NCBI GenBank assembly: GCA_003219415.1
Contig: QHOS01000193.1
Location: 1-36,927 of the forward strand
From: Verrucomicrobiota bacterium
GTDB lineage: Bacteria > Verrucomicrobiota > Verrucomicrobiia > Chthoniobacterales > UBA10450
Reading direction: 5' to 3'
Length of the DNA: 36,927 nt
The position numbers were made by a program, and so were the translations under genes. This document shows positions 1-8,691 of the stretch, piece by piece; the first letter of the stretch is position 1, and the number at the start of each line of letters is the position of its first letter. The notes under the pieces are model-generated. The model was not told where the DNA came from. It searched no databases and was given only the letters and a program-made list of their open reading frames with translations.

Positions 1-615
1 CAAATGGACTACGTGTTTCCAAAGTTCGGCATCCGCGAGCTGGGCAACGGCGCTCCAATCGGTCACCTCTCGAATATCAATTACATTCTCATCATCATTC
101 TGGTGCCAATCATTGGCGCTCTCACGCAGAAATATTCAGCGTACAGAATGGTGATCGTAGGCGGAGCGATTTGCGCCGCATCTGTTTTTGTTATGGCCTT
201 GCCGACTTCGTTGTTTCAAGGATCGGCCGAAGGTTTCATTGGGCAATGGATCGGTCGCGGTTATCTGGGATTACAAGGAAGCATTCACCCCTACTACGTG
301 ATGATCGCGCTATACATATCGATCTTTTCAATCGGCGAAGCGTTCTACTCACCGCGAGTCTATGAGTATGCTGCCGCGATTGCCCCAAGGGGTCAGGAGG
401 CGTCGTATGGCGCGCTATCGTATATTCCGTTTCTCATCGGGAAACTGCTCGTTGGAACTGGGGGATTTTTGCTGGCTGCATTCGTTCCGGAACACGGTCC
501 GCGACGTCCCGAAATAATGTGGCTTATCTTTGCTATGGCGGCATCAGTCGCGCCGATCGGCTTGGTTACGTTCCGTCGCTACATTCGCGTCCCCGAAGCG
601 GGTCGGCCCAATTAA
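1..615 (+). CDS. MFS-type transporter, C-terminal part (5' end outside window)
   Basis: The reading frame is open from base 1 (first codon CAA), so the ATG at 4 is probably internal and the gene begins before the window. About 204 residues are visible. They form several strongly hydrophobic segments (roughly residues 27-44, 50-66, 97-116, 140-165 and 177-197) joined by short basic loops such as QKYSAYR and RRYIR. This is the pattern of the C-terminal half of a 12-helix major facilitator carrier. The stretch SIGEAFYSPRVYEY followed by a GALSYIPF helix recalls peptide/POT-like and related MFS members, but the substrate cannot be read from this part. The gene ends 200 bp before msrB with no obvious terminator. 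Family placement is an inference from hydropathy and a few motifs. Confidence 0.7.
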   Translation, partial: QMDYVFPKFGIRELGNGAPIGHLSNINYILIIILVPIIGALTQKYSAYRMVIVGGAICAASVFVMALPTSLFQGSAEGFIGQWIGRGYLGLQGSIHPYYVMIALYISIFSIGEAFYSPRVYEYAAAIAPRGQEASYGALSYIPFLIGKLLVGTGGFLLAAFVPEHGPRRPEIMWLIFAMAASVAPIGLVTFRRYIRVPEAGRPN

Positions 616-814
616 ACGGAAAAATGGCTTAGGACAAACGTCCAAAGCCCGGCCACTTTCTAGCTTGTTTGCGAATTTAATTAAAGAAGATCGCCGTGCC
701 TGTACGATTTGCCAGCGAACGGGGTGGCGTGTAAATTGCGTGGCACTCTCGAGACAGTCACACTCTCAAAGCAGTCAGTACGGGTAAAGTGGGATCGATA
801 GAATTCAGGAGAGT

Positions 815-1435
815 ATGAAAAGCACACAATTAATACGCCCGCATCATGGATCGCATAAGACGTTGTGGTTTGGTCTGCTTGGAACAGTCGTGGTGATTGT
901 CGGTTCGATTTTGTTGGCTTATGCTCAAACGCAGAAAAAAGAAGCTGAGAAAATGAATCCAACCAAGCCAATGCCAACCGAGGCTGAATTGCGAAGCCAA
1001 TTATCCAAGGACCAGTATCACGTGACGCGTGAATGCGGAACCGAAACTCCGTTTCACAACGCCTACTGGGACAATCACAAGGCAGGAATTTACGTCGATC
1101 TTGTTACCGGCGAACCGTTATTCAGTTCGTTGGACAAATTCGACAGCGGCACCGGCTGGCCCAGTTTCACGAAGCCGATATCGCCTGAGAGCGTGGTGGA
1201 GAAGCGGGATTCCTCTCACGGAATGGAGCGAACTGAGGTTCGAGGAAAAACAAGCGATTCGCACCTCGGTCACGTGTTCAATGATGGTCCCGCACCGACC
1301 GGCGAACGTTACTGCGTAAACTCCGCGGCGATGCGTTTTATTCCTGTGGATAAGCTGAAGGAAGAAGGTTACGGTCAATATCTCTCGCTCTTTCAATCAC
1401 CGCAGGGACAGCAACAGCAAGCACAACGCGATTAG
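815..1435 (+). CDS. msrB: Peptide-methionine (R)-S-oxide reductase, membrane-anchored
   Basis: Reduces the R epimer of methionine sulfoxide in proteins. The 206-residue product has a basic N-terminus and one hydrophobic segment (about 18-36), then a full MsrB domain (about 55-192). Family motifs are present: TGWPSF at 113-118, [12 protein letters not shown] at 148-159 and [11 protein letters not shown] from 165, with catalytic Cys167. Cys74 in the VTRECGTE segment is a candidate resolving cysteine. The two CxxC zinc pairs found in many MsrB are absent, so this is the zinc-free form. AGGAG lies 3-7 bp before the ATG and fixes the start. The N-terminal segment suggests the enzyme works outside the cytoplasm, as a signal anchor or signal peptide ending near AYA; the ORF gives no lipobox. 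No msrA is adjacent. Confidence 0.95.
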   Translation: MKSTQLIRPHHGSHKTLWFGLLGTVVVIVGSILLAYAQTQKKEAEKMNPTKPMPTEAELRSQLSKDQYHVTRECGTETPFHNAYWDNHKAGIYVDLVTGEPLFSSLDKFDSGTGWPSFTKPISPESVVEKRDSSHGMERTEVRGKTSDSHLGHVFNDGPAPTGERYCVNSAAMRFIPVDKLKEEGYGQYLSLFQSPQGQQQQAQRD

Positions 1436-1639
1436 CCAAGAATGGCGAATAGTGTCGCCACGTTAAATCGTTAAATCGCGCCTGATGCAACGATGTAACG
1501 AAACACGACGGGAACGCAGGTTTCGCTCTTCATTCTTTCATTATTCGTCATTTGGATTTCGTCATTGGATTTGTCCGTGAGTAATCGAGTTCTGTTTTTG
1601 AGAGACGCCGTCTAGCACCTAATTTAGGTTTGTTTCATT

Positions 1640-2161
1640 ATGACGAGGGACGATTTCGATTACGCCATTGAAAACACGCATGTAATTGTTGCCCCCGAGC
1701 AACAGATCGCGACCTTCGGCAGCACCAGCTTTAATTTTTATCTTATCTCGGAGCTGATGGACCGAGTCGATCAGGTCCGGATTCGCAATGGGAAAATTCA
1801 CGCAGAGCGCCCTCAAATCATTACACCGGAACATTATTACCGGCTATTGCTGGAAGGTTTCGGAGAAAAAGCGGAGCGATACGTCGATCAACTGCGCGAA
1901 CACGCCCGGAATATCGCGGTGCTTCGTTACGGTTTTCAATTTCGCAAAACTGATCTAAGCGAGCAAACGCTGCGCGATTCAATCGAGACCGTAATCAATC
2001 GCACCAGGCGCCGCGTCGAGGGCTCAAATGAACCGCTCAGCGCCGTTATTCAGGGTGTCGACGATGCCTGGGAAGTGTGTCTCCTCAAGTTCACGATTGA
2101 TCTCGTCGAACGTTCTTCTGGCGGTAATCTTGGTGATTTTCACAAGCGCGGCTTGATCTGA
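1640..2161 (+). CDS. Conserved hypothetical protein, 173 aa
   Basis: I do not recognise a named family. The product is soluble, without a signal peptide or membrane segment. The N-terminal half has alternating beta-like segments (HVIVAPEQQIATFGSTSF) and the C-terminal half is helical and charged, including a TRRRVEGS turn. Codon use is like the neighbouring core genes and the frame is long, so it is very probably a real gene. The ATG follows an AT-rich leader without a clear Shine-Dalgarno. The last 14 codons (SSGGNLGDFHKRGL) are repeated as DNA 195 bp downstream, on the far side of a palindromic element; see the repeat entry. No function is proposed. Confidence 0.75.
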   Translation: MTRDDFDYAIENTHVIVAPEQQIATFGSTSFNFYLISELMDRVDQVRIRNGKIHAERPQIITPEHYYRLLLEGFGEKAERYVDQLREHARNIAVLRYGFQFRKTDLSEQTLRDSIETVINRTRRRVEGSNEPLSAVIQGVDDAWEVCLLKFTIDLVERSSGGNLGDFHKRGLI

Positions 2162-2350
2162 CATGGGCCATTCCCATAACACGGCCGGCATTGTCATGCT
2201 GAGCGAAGTCGAAGCATCTCTGTATTTCAGGCGCCCCTGAGACTATGAACTGAGATTCTTCGACTCCGCTTCGCTTCGCCCAGAATGACAAGAACAACTT
2301 GGTCGAAGTCTTCTGGCGATAATCTTGGTGATTTTCGCAAGCGCGGCTTG
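2114..2350 (+). repeat. 42-bp direct repeat flanking a palindromic element
   Basis: Bases 2114-2155, the 3' end of the upstream gene, recur at 2309-2350 with two mismatches. The pair is separated by 195 bp (start to start) and encloses the palindromic element at 2192-2290. The right copy is not followed by an equivalent stop and is non-coding. The arrangement suggests a local duplication linked to arrival of the palindrome, or a recombination footprint. Confidence 0.85.
2192..2290. repeat. Long imperfect palindromic intergenic element, copy 1
   Basis: Begins TGTCATGCTGAGCGAAG and ends CGCCCAGAATGACA, so the ends are inverted repeats with the core CTGAGCGAAG / CTTCGC plus GAATGACA. The arms can fold as a long hairpin around a loop of about 40 bases. 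Two other copies with the same ends occur at 3338-3432 and 8692-8799. No coding capacity. It sits between convergent genes. Confidence 0.85.
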
Positions 2351-2383
2351 TTGTAGCTGCGTGGGTCCGACCGTCGCTGCGCC

Positions 2384-3268
2384 TCAAAGATTCTCCCTGA
2401 TAAACGCGCCGGCACTCGCAAGTGCGCGGCGGCCGGGCTCAAGATGAGCGTTCCATAGAGGCCATGCATGAATCATATGCGGCCAGATTTCCAGAGTCAC
2501 GCGGACATCGGCTGCGCCAGCAACAGCCGCAAAACGAGTCGCATCATCAAGCAACGTCTCGGCTGAGCCCACTTGAATTAATGCTGGAGGAAAACCCTTG
2601 AGATCGGCGTAAAGAGGAGAAACACGCGGGTCCTTCCGATCCATTCCCGCTGGCAGATAAGCGTCAGCCAATTCAATCAGATACTGCTTGTGAATGAGCG
2701 GATCGACAGCGTCTTTAGTGAAAACTGTTGAGCCTGATATCGTCAGATCCGTCCATGGCGAAATTAACCAGCCGCAACCCGGAAGCTCCTCGTGCGCATC
2801 GCGTAGCCGAGTGATCAACGCAACTGTGAGGCCGGCACCGGCGCTGTCTCCGCCAATCGCGATGTGCGCAGCAGGAATATTCTGGTTCCGCAGAAAACGC
2901 CACGCCGTCAGTACATCGTCGTACGCTGCGGGGAACGGATACTCTGGAGCCAATCGATAACCAATTGCCAGCGTTCGCACTCCAGCGGCCCGCCCCGCCT
3001 CAGTGACCAGCCGACGGTGACTAACGATTGAACCGGAACAATAACCGCCACCGTGAAAGAACATCAGAACTCGGGAGCGATCGCTGCCTGGAGCGATTGA
3101 CCATTCGCCTGGTACCCCGTTCACGTCGGCGGCGGTGAGCGCCACGTCCTCAGCTCCAGGCCAAACAGAACCGACATCATCGAGGCGCTTTCGTCGCTCA
3201 AGCCATCCAACAGGTCGCGGCTTGGAACTTAACAGCGCGCGGATCCTCTCGATTTCACTTTGAGCCAT
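2384..3268 (-). CDS. Alpha/beta hydrolase, HSL-type (family IV) carboxylesterase
   Basis: Likely hydrolyses short-chain acyl esters in the cytoplasm. The 294-residue protein has the hormone-sensitive-lipase oxyanion motif HGGG at 72-75, the nucleophile elbow GDSAG at 140-144 (Ser142), an acidic segment ETLLDD at 237-242 that supplies the third member of the triad, and His267 in HMIHAW. YRLAPEYPFPAA at 104-115 is also typical of the family. Length matches the usual 290-320. There is no signal peptide. The gene is convergent with the hypothetical gene at 1640-2161, with repeats between them, and its upstream region holds another palindromic repeat. The true substrate is unknown. Confidence 0.93.
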   Translation of the reverse strand: MAQSEIERIRALLSSKPRPVGWLERRKRLDDVGSVWPGAEDVALTAADVNGVPGEWSIAPGSDRSRVLMFFHGGGYCSGSIVSHRRLVTEAGRAAGVRTLAIGYRLAPEYPFPAAYDDVLTAWRFLRNQNIPAAHIAIGGDSAGAGLTVALITRLRDAHEELPGCGWLISPWTDLTISGSTVFTKDAVDPLIHKQYLIELADAYLPAGMDRKDPRVSPLYADLKGFPPALIQVGSAETLLDDATRFAAVAGAADVRVTLEIWPHMIHAWPLWNAHLEPGRRALASAGAFIRENL

Positions 3269-3337
3269 TGTCTTCTGAGTTGGTCGTTAACCTACAAAAT
3301 CGATTTGTAATTCAGATTACTACAAGTCGTCTCGTAA

Positions 3338-3432
3338 TGTCATTCTGAGCGAAGCGAAGAATCTCGGATCAGTTTTGGATCCATCTCCTCAAGAGAAATG
3401 AACAGAGATGTTTCGCTTCGCTCAACATGACA
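3338..3432. repeat. Long imperfect palindromic intergenic element, copy 2
   Basis: Starts TGTCATTCTGAGCGAAGCG and ends TTCGCTCAACATGACA; the two ends are inverted repeats. It lies between the divergent esterase and mlaE genes. A further half-like piece (TGTCATTCTGCGCG) occurs at 3488, right at the first possible mlaE start codon. Confidence 0.85.
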
Positions 3433-3485
3433 ACGCCATTTGGGAGACGAGCGCTAAACTTTCGGCTTTTGTCAGTCCTTAGATC

Positions 3486-4253
3486 TTGTCATTCTGCGCG
3501 CTCGAACGGCAAGTGAAAAACTATCTCCAGCTTAACCTGAACTTGCTTTACTGGATTTTGATTGCGCCGTTTACCGGGCAATTCTTCAAAATCGGTCCGA
3601 TCTTCAGGCAAATGGTGGCCATCGGTGTGCGCGCGACACCGATGGTGGCACTGACGGCGTTCAGCGTTGGCGTAACGCTCGCGATGCAGGCCGCTCATTC
3701 TCTCGAGAGTCTCGGCGCGGAAATGTACATTCCCGATCTGGTCATGCTTACCCTCTTGCGTGAAATGGGACCGGTCTTGATCGCGGTAATCGTAATCGGA
3801 CGCAGCGGCTCTGCCGTGGCCGCGGAACTCGGCACAATGAAAGTGTCAGAAGAAATCGAGGCGCTTGAAGTGATGGCAATCAACCCGGTCCAATATCTGG
3901 TAGTGCCGCGTTTCCTTGCCATGATGGTGATGTTGCCGGCGCTCACCATCTTTGGAAATTACATCGGTATCCTGGGCGGTTGGGCGGTCTGCCGTTTTGC
4001 GCTCGATTTTAATACCGCCGGATATGTGCTCCGCGCGCTCGAGAGCGCCGATACGTGGGATCTGTATTCAGGAATGATCAAAAGCGTTGTTTTCGCATGG
4101 CTCATCATCACAATCTCGTGTAACGCAGGCCTGACTGTCGAAGGCGGCGCAGAGGGTGTTGGTCAGGCAACAACGACTTCGGTGGTCCAGGCACTGCTGG
4201 CAATGTTGGTGATGAACGCGGTGCTGACCGGAATTTTCTTTTTCGCTGCATGA
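3486..4253 (+). CDS. mlaE: MlaE-family lipid ABC transporter permease
   Basis: Inner-membrane permease of an Mla/MCE-type phospholipid transporter. The 255-residue product has the family profile: an N-terminal amphipathic segment, then about five to six hydrophobic helices. It carries the conserved MlaE core LREMGPVLIAVIVIGRSGSA followed by ELGTMKVSEEIEAL, which forms the coupling region for the ATPase. The start is uncertain. The longest frame begins with TTG at 3486, inside a piece of the local repeat family. GTG at 3513 gives a more usual N-terminus (VKNYLQLNLNLLYW). Neither has a convincing Shine-Dalgarno. The stop overlaps the mlaF start by 4 bp (ATGA), so the two are translationally coupled. 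Symbol is by family, not by proof of substrate. Confidence 0.92.
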   Translation: MSFCALERQVKNYLQLNLNLLYWILIAPFTGQFFKIGPIFRQMVAIGVRATPMVALTAFSVGVTLAMQAAHSLESLGAEMYIPDLVMLTLLREMGPVLIAVIVIGRSGSAVAAELGTMKVSEEIEALEVMAINPVQYLVVPRFLAMMVMLPALTIFGNYIGILGGWAVCRFALDFNTAGYVLRALESADTWDLYSGMIKSVVFAWLIITISCNAGLTVEGGAEGVGQATTTSVVQALLAMLVMNAVLTGIFFFAA

Positions 4254-5104
4254 ATGCTAACGCAGAAAACATCATCGAAGTAACCAAGCTCGTCCGAAAA
4301 TTCGGAGACCGCACGGTGCTCGATGAAATTTCTTTTAACGTTCACCGGGGTGAGACAGTTGTTATTATGGGCGGCAGCGGCTGTGGAAAGAGTACTCTCC
4401 TTCGGCACATGATCGGCTCGATGAAACCGACCTCAGGTGTCGTGAAGCTTTTTGGCGAGGAAATCACAATGATGAAGGAGCGCGAGCTCGAACGTGTACG
4501 CCTGCGATTCGGCATGCTGTTCCAATCCGGTGCGCTGCTGGCCTCGCAAACCGTGGGCGAGAACGTGGCGTTGCCGCTTTTGCAACACACTGACAAATCT
4601 CCAGATGAAATCGAAGAGATCGTAAAAAAGAAACTTGAAATGGTTGGCCTGACTGGTTTTGAAGACCTTAAGCCAGACGAGATCAGCGGCGGGATGAAAA
4701 AGCGCGTGGGGCTTGCCCGCGCGCTTGCGCTCGACCCGGAACTGTTATTTAGCGATGAGCCGACCTCGGGGCTGGATCCGATCATGACCGCAGTAGTAGA
4801 TGAACTTACTCTGAAACTGACGCATGGGACTCACATGACCGCAGTGGTAGTCTCCCACGATATGACCAGCTCATTCCGGATCGCGACGCGCATGATCATG
4901 CTCGGACACGGCGGCATTGTGGCGCAGGGTACGCCGGATGAAATTCGGAACAGTCCGAACCCTGAAGTGCAACAATTTATTCACGGCGAGGCTGACGGTC
5001 CGATTCCTTTGAACCTGTCACAAGAAGAACACGAGGACCATCAGCACGTTAAACCTCGCCCCTTCGTTGCAGCACGCCACAGATTTCATCGAAAAACAGG
5101 TTGA
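4250..5104 (+). CDS. mlaF: MlaF-family ABC transporter ATP-binding protein
   Basis: ATPase partner of the MlaE-type permease. The 284-residue protein has Walker A GGSGCGKST at 41-49, a Q-loop at Gln92, the signature ISGGMKKRVGLARA at 145-158 (the SGGMKKR form is typical of Mla/Ttg2A ATPases), Walker B LLFSDEPTSGLDP at 165-177, and the switch His203 in VVSHD. About 35 C-terminal residues after 250 are His/Glu-rich (EEHEDHQHVKPR) and are not needed for the fold. The start codon overlaps the mlaE stop. The gene is followed by 156 bp before the MCE protein. The order E-F-D differs from the enteric FEDCB, and no mlaC or mlaB is adjacent. Confidence 0.95.
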   Translation: MNANAENIIEVTKLVRKFGDRTVLDEISFNVHRGETVVIMGGSGCGKSTLLRHMIGSMKPTSGVVKLFGEEITMMKERELERVRLRFGMLFQSGALLASQTVGENVALPLLQHTDKSPDEIEEIVKKKLEMVGLTGFEDLKPDEISGGMKKRVGLARALALDPELLFSDEPTSGLDPIMTAVVDELTLKLTHGTHMTAVVVSHDMTSSFRIATRMIMLGHGGIVAQGTPDEIRNSPNPEVQQFIHGEADGPIPLNLSQEEHEDHQHVKPRPFVAARHRFHRKTG

Positions 5105-5260
5105 ATGGAATGACGAAGGAATGATGAAATGACGAAGACCATGTATGAATCACAGAGTCGTTACACCGCGACATGGTATTTGCGATTCAACGATTCAACC
5201 TTTTAACGTGGCGAAGCCTTTCGTGATTCGACATTACGCACCAATCTCGGGGAGAAATCT

Positions 5261-6151
5261 GTGAGCTTAATGAAACGCAATCTATCCGACTATTTCGTCG
5301 CCCTGTCCGTGATTGCGTGCAGTGTCATCTTGCTGGCAGCGCTGACTTTCGCGCTTTCTGGTTATCGCTTAAAAAAACCAACGCGAACTTTGCAGATCAA
5401 TTATGAAGACGTTACCGGCATCAAGGTGAATTCCGAAGTGCGTTATGCCGGCGCGCCGGCAGGGCGCGTGATCGCGATGCGTCATCTCACAGCCAAAGAA
5501 CGCGAAGCCAGCGCGAACAAGAAGGACGCCGTGCGAGTCACGGTTAGCCTCAATGACGGAATTCCGCCGCTGCCCACGGACGTTACAGCAACGCTAAGCT
5601 CCGACACGATGCTTTCGCCGAAATTTGTGGCGCTTACCGCAGGGACGCCGGGAGGTCAAACGTTGGCAAACAACGCGGCGATCGAAGGCCATCCGGCGTA
5701 CGGCCTCGAACAAATCACAGCGGCGGCCGGCCCGTTATTCGAGAACGCAAACAAGCTCCTCGATAATCTCAATGTGACTGTCACAGGTTTGAAGAAAGAT
5801 CTTGGTGAATTCACGCCGAAGCTCGGCCCACTGGCTGATTCGTTAAAAATGGATGCGGACCACCTACAAAACATGATCACAAACCTCGAGGGCGTAGCCA
5901 AGGGTGCGGACACGGTGTTCGGCAGTGCTGATAGTTTCATCAAAACGACTGACAAACAGCTTTCTGAAGACTTGAAACAACTGCACGTGACTCTCTTGAA
6001 CCTGAAAGTTGTCACCACCTACGCAAAGGAGCTCGTTGGAACGCTCGCCGCGAAGCCAAACCGCGTCATCTTCAGCGGCAAACCGGCAACGCTCACGCCC
6101 GAATCGGAAATCCTGAAAAGCTCAAAACCTGTGCCGGCACGAAAGCCGTGA
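5261..6151 (+). CDS. mlaD: MlaD-family MCE-domain protein
   Basis: Periplasmic substrate-binding ring component of the lipid transporter. The 296-residue product starts with a basic N-terminus and a single membrane segment (about 12-33). An MCE domain follows (about 42-130; note YEDVTGIKVNSEVRYAGAPA and ATLSSDTMLSPKFVAL), then a long helical tail (about 150-265) like that of needle-forming MCE proteins, and a disordered lysine/proline C-terminus. GGGGAG is 6 bp before the GTG start at 5261, which supports GTG over the ATG at 5270. At nearly 300 residues it is longer than E. coli MlaD (about 180). The 156-bp gap after mlaF holds only short AT-rich repeats, so co-transcription is likely but not shown. 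Confidence 0.92.
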   Translation: MSLMKRNLSDYFVALSVIACSVILLAALTFALSGYRLKKPTRTLQINYEDVTGIKVNSEVRYAGAPAGRVIAMRHLTAKEREASANKKDAVRVTVSLNDGIPPLPTDVTATLSSDTMLSPKFVALTAGTPGGQTLANNAAIEGHPAYGLEQITAAAGPLFENANKLLDNLNVTVTGLKKDLGEFTPKLGPLADSLKMDADHLQNMITNLEGVAKGADTVFGSADSFIKTTDKQLSEDLKQLHVTLLNLKVVTTYAKELVGTLAAKPNRVIFSGKPATLTPESEILKSSKPVPARKP

Positions 6152-6219
6152 TTTAGAATGGAGCCCGCTATTGCAGTGACGTGTGTCAATAGTAAGGACC
6201 GACGCCTATTCCTGTTCTG

Positions 6220-6795
6220 GTGAAGCAAACGTTCCCGGAGGTTATAGAGACACAACGGTTGGTGCTGCGTTGCTATCAAGGCGAGGACGCCTTCGGGATT
6301 CTCGAATTGGTTCAGCAGAATCGAGCGCGACGAGTTCAAGAATTTGCTCAAAGGGCAAGCCTGGTGACTCTTGACGAAGCCAGGCTCTTGGTCTCCGAAA
6401 AAAGAGAACACTGGAGCGTTGGGAAAGCGTTTTGTTATGGCATTTGGCTGAAACACGCGAACGAGCAAATCGGGCAAATCCAGGTAAAGAACGTTGCCTG
6501 GGAAATTCCATCGGCCGAGTTAGGTTATTTCATCAGCACGTCGTCGCAAAGACAGGGATATGCGAGCGAGAGCATTAGAGGAATCTTAAAGCTGGCGTTC
6601 CAAGATTCGAGGTTTCAAAGGATATTTGTGCGCGTTCTGTCGTCGAATCGTGGGAGCTTTTCGACGGCGAAGAGACTCGGATTCCTGGAGGAAGGGTTCC
6701 ACCGGAAGGCATTTCGCTGCGGTCTGGGAGAATTACATGACGTCCACTATCTGGCGTTGACAAGCGATGATTATCGGCGGCAATGCGCACAGTAA
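6220..6795 (+). CDS. GNAT-family N-acetyltransferase (RimJ/RimL type)
   Basis: Probably transfers an acetyl group from acetyl-CoA to an amine. The 191-residue protein begins with TQRLVLRCYQGEDA, the classic N-terminal strand of RimJ/RimL-like enzymes. It has ELGYFISTSSQRQGYASES, the beta4 strand plus the acetyl-CoA loop (canonical Q/RxxGxG/A is seen as QRQGYA), and SSNRGSFSTAKRLGFLEEG, the usual N...S...A..LGF signature. The start is GTG at 6220; no strong Shine-Dalgarno is visible. It lies 68 bp after mlaD on the same strand but has no known link to lipid transport. It faces the glycosyltransferase gene convergently. Substrate unknown. Confidence 0.9.
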   Translation: MKQTFPEVIETQRLVLRCYQGEDAFGILELVQQNRARRVQEFAQRASLVTLDEARLLVSEKREHWSVGKAFCYGIWLKHANEQIGQIQVKNVAWEIPSAELGYFISTSSQRQGYASESIRGILKLAFQDSRFQRIFVRVLSSNRGSFSTAKRLGFLEEGFHRKAFRCGLGELHDVHYLALTSDDYRRQCAQ

Positions 6796-6871
6796 GTCAA
6801 GGGCGTCTCTGATCAGGTCCCCGACCACATCGTGAAAAACTTCAAGTTCCTGACAGCAAAAAAATCTGGTT

Positions 6872-7651
6872 CTAGTTCTCAGCCACAACACGTGAGTGCT
6901 GCCCTTTCCGGTACCGCCACATCAATTTTAAAAAGCGAAGAGCATCTCGCATTGGATGAATCTTGCTCACTTGGTCGGAGTAAACAGTTGTGATTGGGAC
7001 TGATTCGATCCGATACCCTTTACGGCTTGCGATAATGAGTACTTCAGTTTCGTATTCGAACCGGTTTCCGCCGCTGAGTAACTCTGGAGCCAAATGCCGA
7101 TCTACCATGCGAAAACCGCACTGCGTATCGGGGATGTCTTGTCCGCAGAGGCGGCTAATTTGGCTGCTCATATAGCGATTCACAACGCGGCGGATGAATG
7201 GCATTCCGGCGAGATTGTTCATGCGGTTGCCAATTAAAAACGTCTGGTGCGTCGCGCACGTTACCGCTGCCAGGAACCGATCGATCTCTTCCGGAAGATG
7301 TTGACCGTCGGAATCGAGAAGACTCACCCACATGACTTCTCGATCCAATCCAGTCGCCGTGCGGTGGGACGGATTCACCGTGGCGAACCAGTACTCTAGT
7401 CCTGTCTTAATCGCTTCGCCTTTGCCGCGGTTTTGATTGTGAACAATGACTTCTGCGCCGGCTTCGCGTGCGCGTTGCGCGGTCTGATCGGTTGAGCCGT
7501 CATCAACGACAAGGACGTAGTGGAGGCGCTCGCGGGTTCGGCGAACAATGTCTCCTATGTGCTTTTCATCTTGGTAGGCAGGAATGACCGCGGCGGTTTG
7601 CGACCGAATCTGAGCGAGCGGATCGCGCTCCGTCATCGAATTCGCAACCAT
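6872..7651 (-). CDS. Family 2 glycosyltransferase (DPM1/polyprenyl-phosphate type)
   Basis: A GT-A glycosyltransferase, probably using a nucleotide sugar and a lipid-phosphate or similar acceptor. The 259-residue protein shows AAVIPAYQDEKHIGDIV at 20-36, VVDDGSTDQT at 48-57, the NRGKGEA substrate loop at 74-80, and the metal-binding acidic motif DSDGQH at 113-118. Later it has DTQCGFRM, which is typical of dolichyl-phosphate-mannose-synthase-like GT2 proteins. No transmembrane helices follow, so it is the short soluble form. It starts 63 bp after lipA on the same strand and may be co-transcribed, although no functional link is known. Acceptor and sugar are not predictable. Confidence 0.9.
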   Translation of the reverse strand: MVANSMTERDPLAQIRSQTAAVIPAYQDEKHIGDIVRRTRERLHYVLVVDDGSTDQTAQRAREAGAEVIVHNQNRGKGEAIKTGLEYWFATVNPSHRTATGLDREVMWVSLLDSDGQHLPEEIDRFLAAVTCATHQTFLIGNRMNNLAGMPFIRRVVNRYMSSQISRLCGQDIPDTQCGFRMVDRHLAPELLSGGNRFEYETEVLIIASRKGYRIESVPITTVYSDQVSKIHPMRDALRFLKLMWRYRKGQHSRVVAEN

Positions 7652-7714
7652 TCTCGCGCTTTCATTCGGCGCGCCCCCGCCGCAGCGGGCAAACTGTGGT
7701 CGCGCTTACCTCTG

Positions 7715-8605
7715 TCATCGCGGTATGACTGGATGAAAGTCGGCCGCGTGATACGAACTGCGGACCAGCGGGCCAGAGGCGACATGGAGAAAGCCTTTTC
7801 TGCGCGCAATGTCGCCGTAGTAATTGAATTGCTCGGGCGTGATGTACTCGACCACCGGTAAATGCTTCGGAGTCGGACGTAAATACTGGCCCATGGTGAG
7901 TACTTCGCAGCCGGCCTCGCGCAAATCGTCCATGGTCTGAAAAAGTTCCGTCTCCTTCTCGCCAAGGCCAAGCATGACCCCACTCTTAGTCACAACCTCT
8001 GCCGACAACGCTTTTGCGCGCCGTAGCGCTTGCAGCGAGGTGCGATACTTGGCACGCGAACGCACCAGCGGCGTGAGGCGTTCTACCGTTTCCATGTTGT
8101 GGTTGTAAATATCAGGACCGGCATCGAGAACGTTCTGGATGCACCAATCCTGCGCGTGAAAGTCCGGAACCAGCACTTCGACAATCACAGAAGGATCCAT
8201 TTCTCCAATCGCGGTGATTGTGCGGGCAAAATGATCGGCGCCGCCGTCCCTGAGATCGTCGCGCGCGACGGCCGTGATAACGACATGTTTTAATTTCATT
8301 CGGCGCACGGCCTCAGCGACGCGCTGCGGTTCGTCTTCTTCCAGCGCGAACGGCTTAGCGGTTGTCACGGCGCAAAACCCGCACGCGCGCGTGCAACGAT
8401 CACCGGCGATCATGAAAGTCGCCGTGCCCTGGCTCCAGCATTCCCATCGGTTTGGGCATTGCGCGCTTTCGCAAACCGTGTGCAAGCGCAGATCAGAAAT
8501 GAGCGCCTTGGTCGAAAAGAAAACTGGATTGGATGGCAAACGCACTTTGATCCATGGCGGTTTCTGCCCCTGATGCAGGGCTGGATCGATCTTTGCGCAG
8601 GACAT
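7715..8605 (-). CDS. lipA: Lipoyl synthase
   Basis: Radical SAM enzyme that inserts two sulfurs into octanoyl groups on lipoyl-dependent proteins. The auxiliary cluster cysteines are C45, C50 and C56 (CESAQCPNRWECW). The radical SAM triad is C71, C75 and C78 (CTRACGFC). The C-terminus carries GPLVRSSYHA, whose RSSY serine ligates the auxiliary cluster. Length (296) is normal. The ATG at 8605 gives the natural N-terminus. lipB is not next to it. The upstream 230 bp toward recR contains a palindromic repeat and tandem 9-mers, so lipA is probably transcribed separately from recR. Confidence 0.98.
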   Translation of the reverse strand: MSCAKIDPALHQGQKPPWIKVRLPSNPVFFSTKALISDLRLHTVCESAQCPNRWECWSQGTATFMIAGDRCTRACGFCAVTTAKPFALEEDEPQRVAEAVRRMKLKHVVITAVARDDLRDGGADHFARTITAIGEMDPSVIVEVLVPDFHAQDWCIQNVLDAGPDIYNHNMETVERLTPLVRSRAKYRTSLQALRRAKALSAEVVTKSGVMLGLGEKETELFQTMDDLREAGCEVLTMGQYLRPTPKHLPVVEYITPEQFNYYGDIARRKGFLHVASGPLVRSSYHAADFHPVIPR

Positions 8606-8691
8606 GACAACGAAAATTAACCTACCGTTGGAGCCTTGGAAAGTTAAAGCGTTAGAGCGTTGAAGCGTTACGATGCCATCCTGTCATGTTG

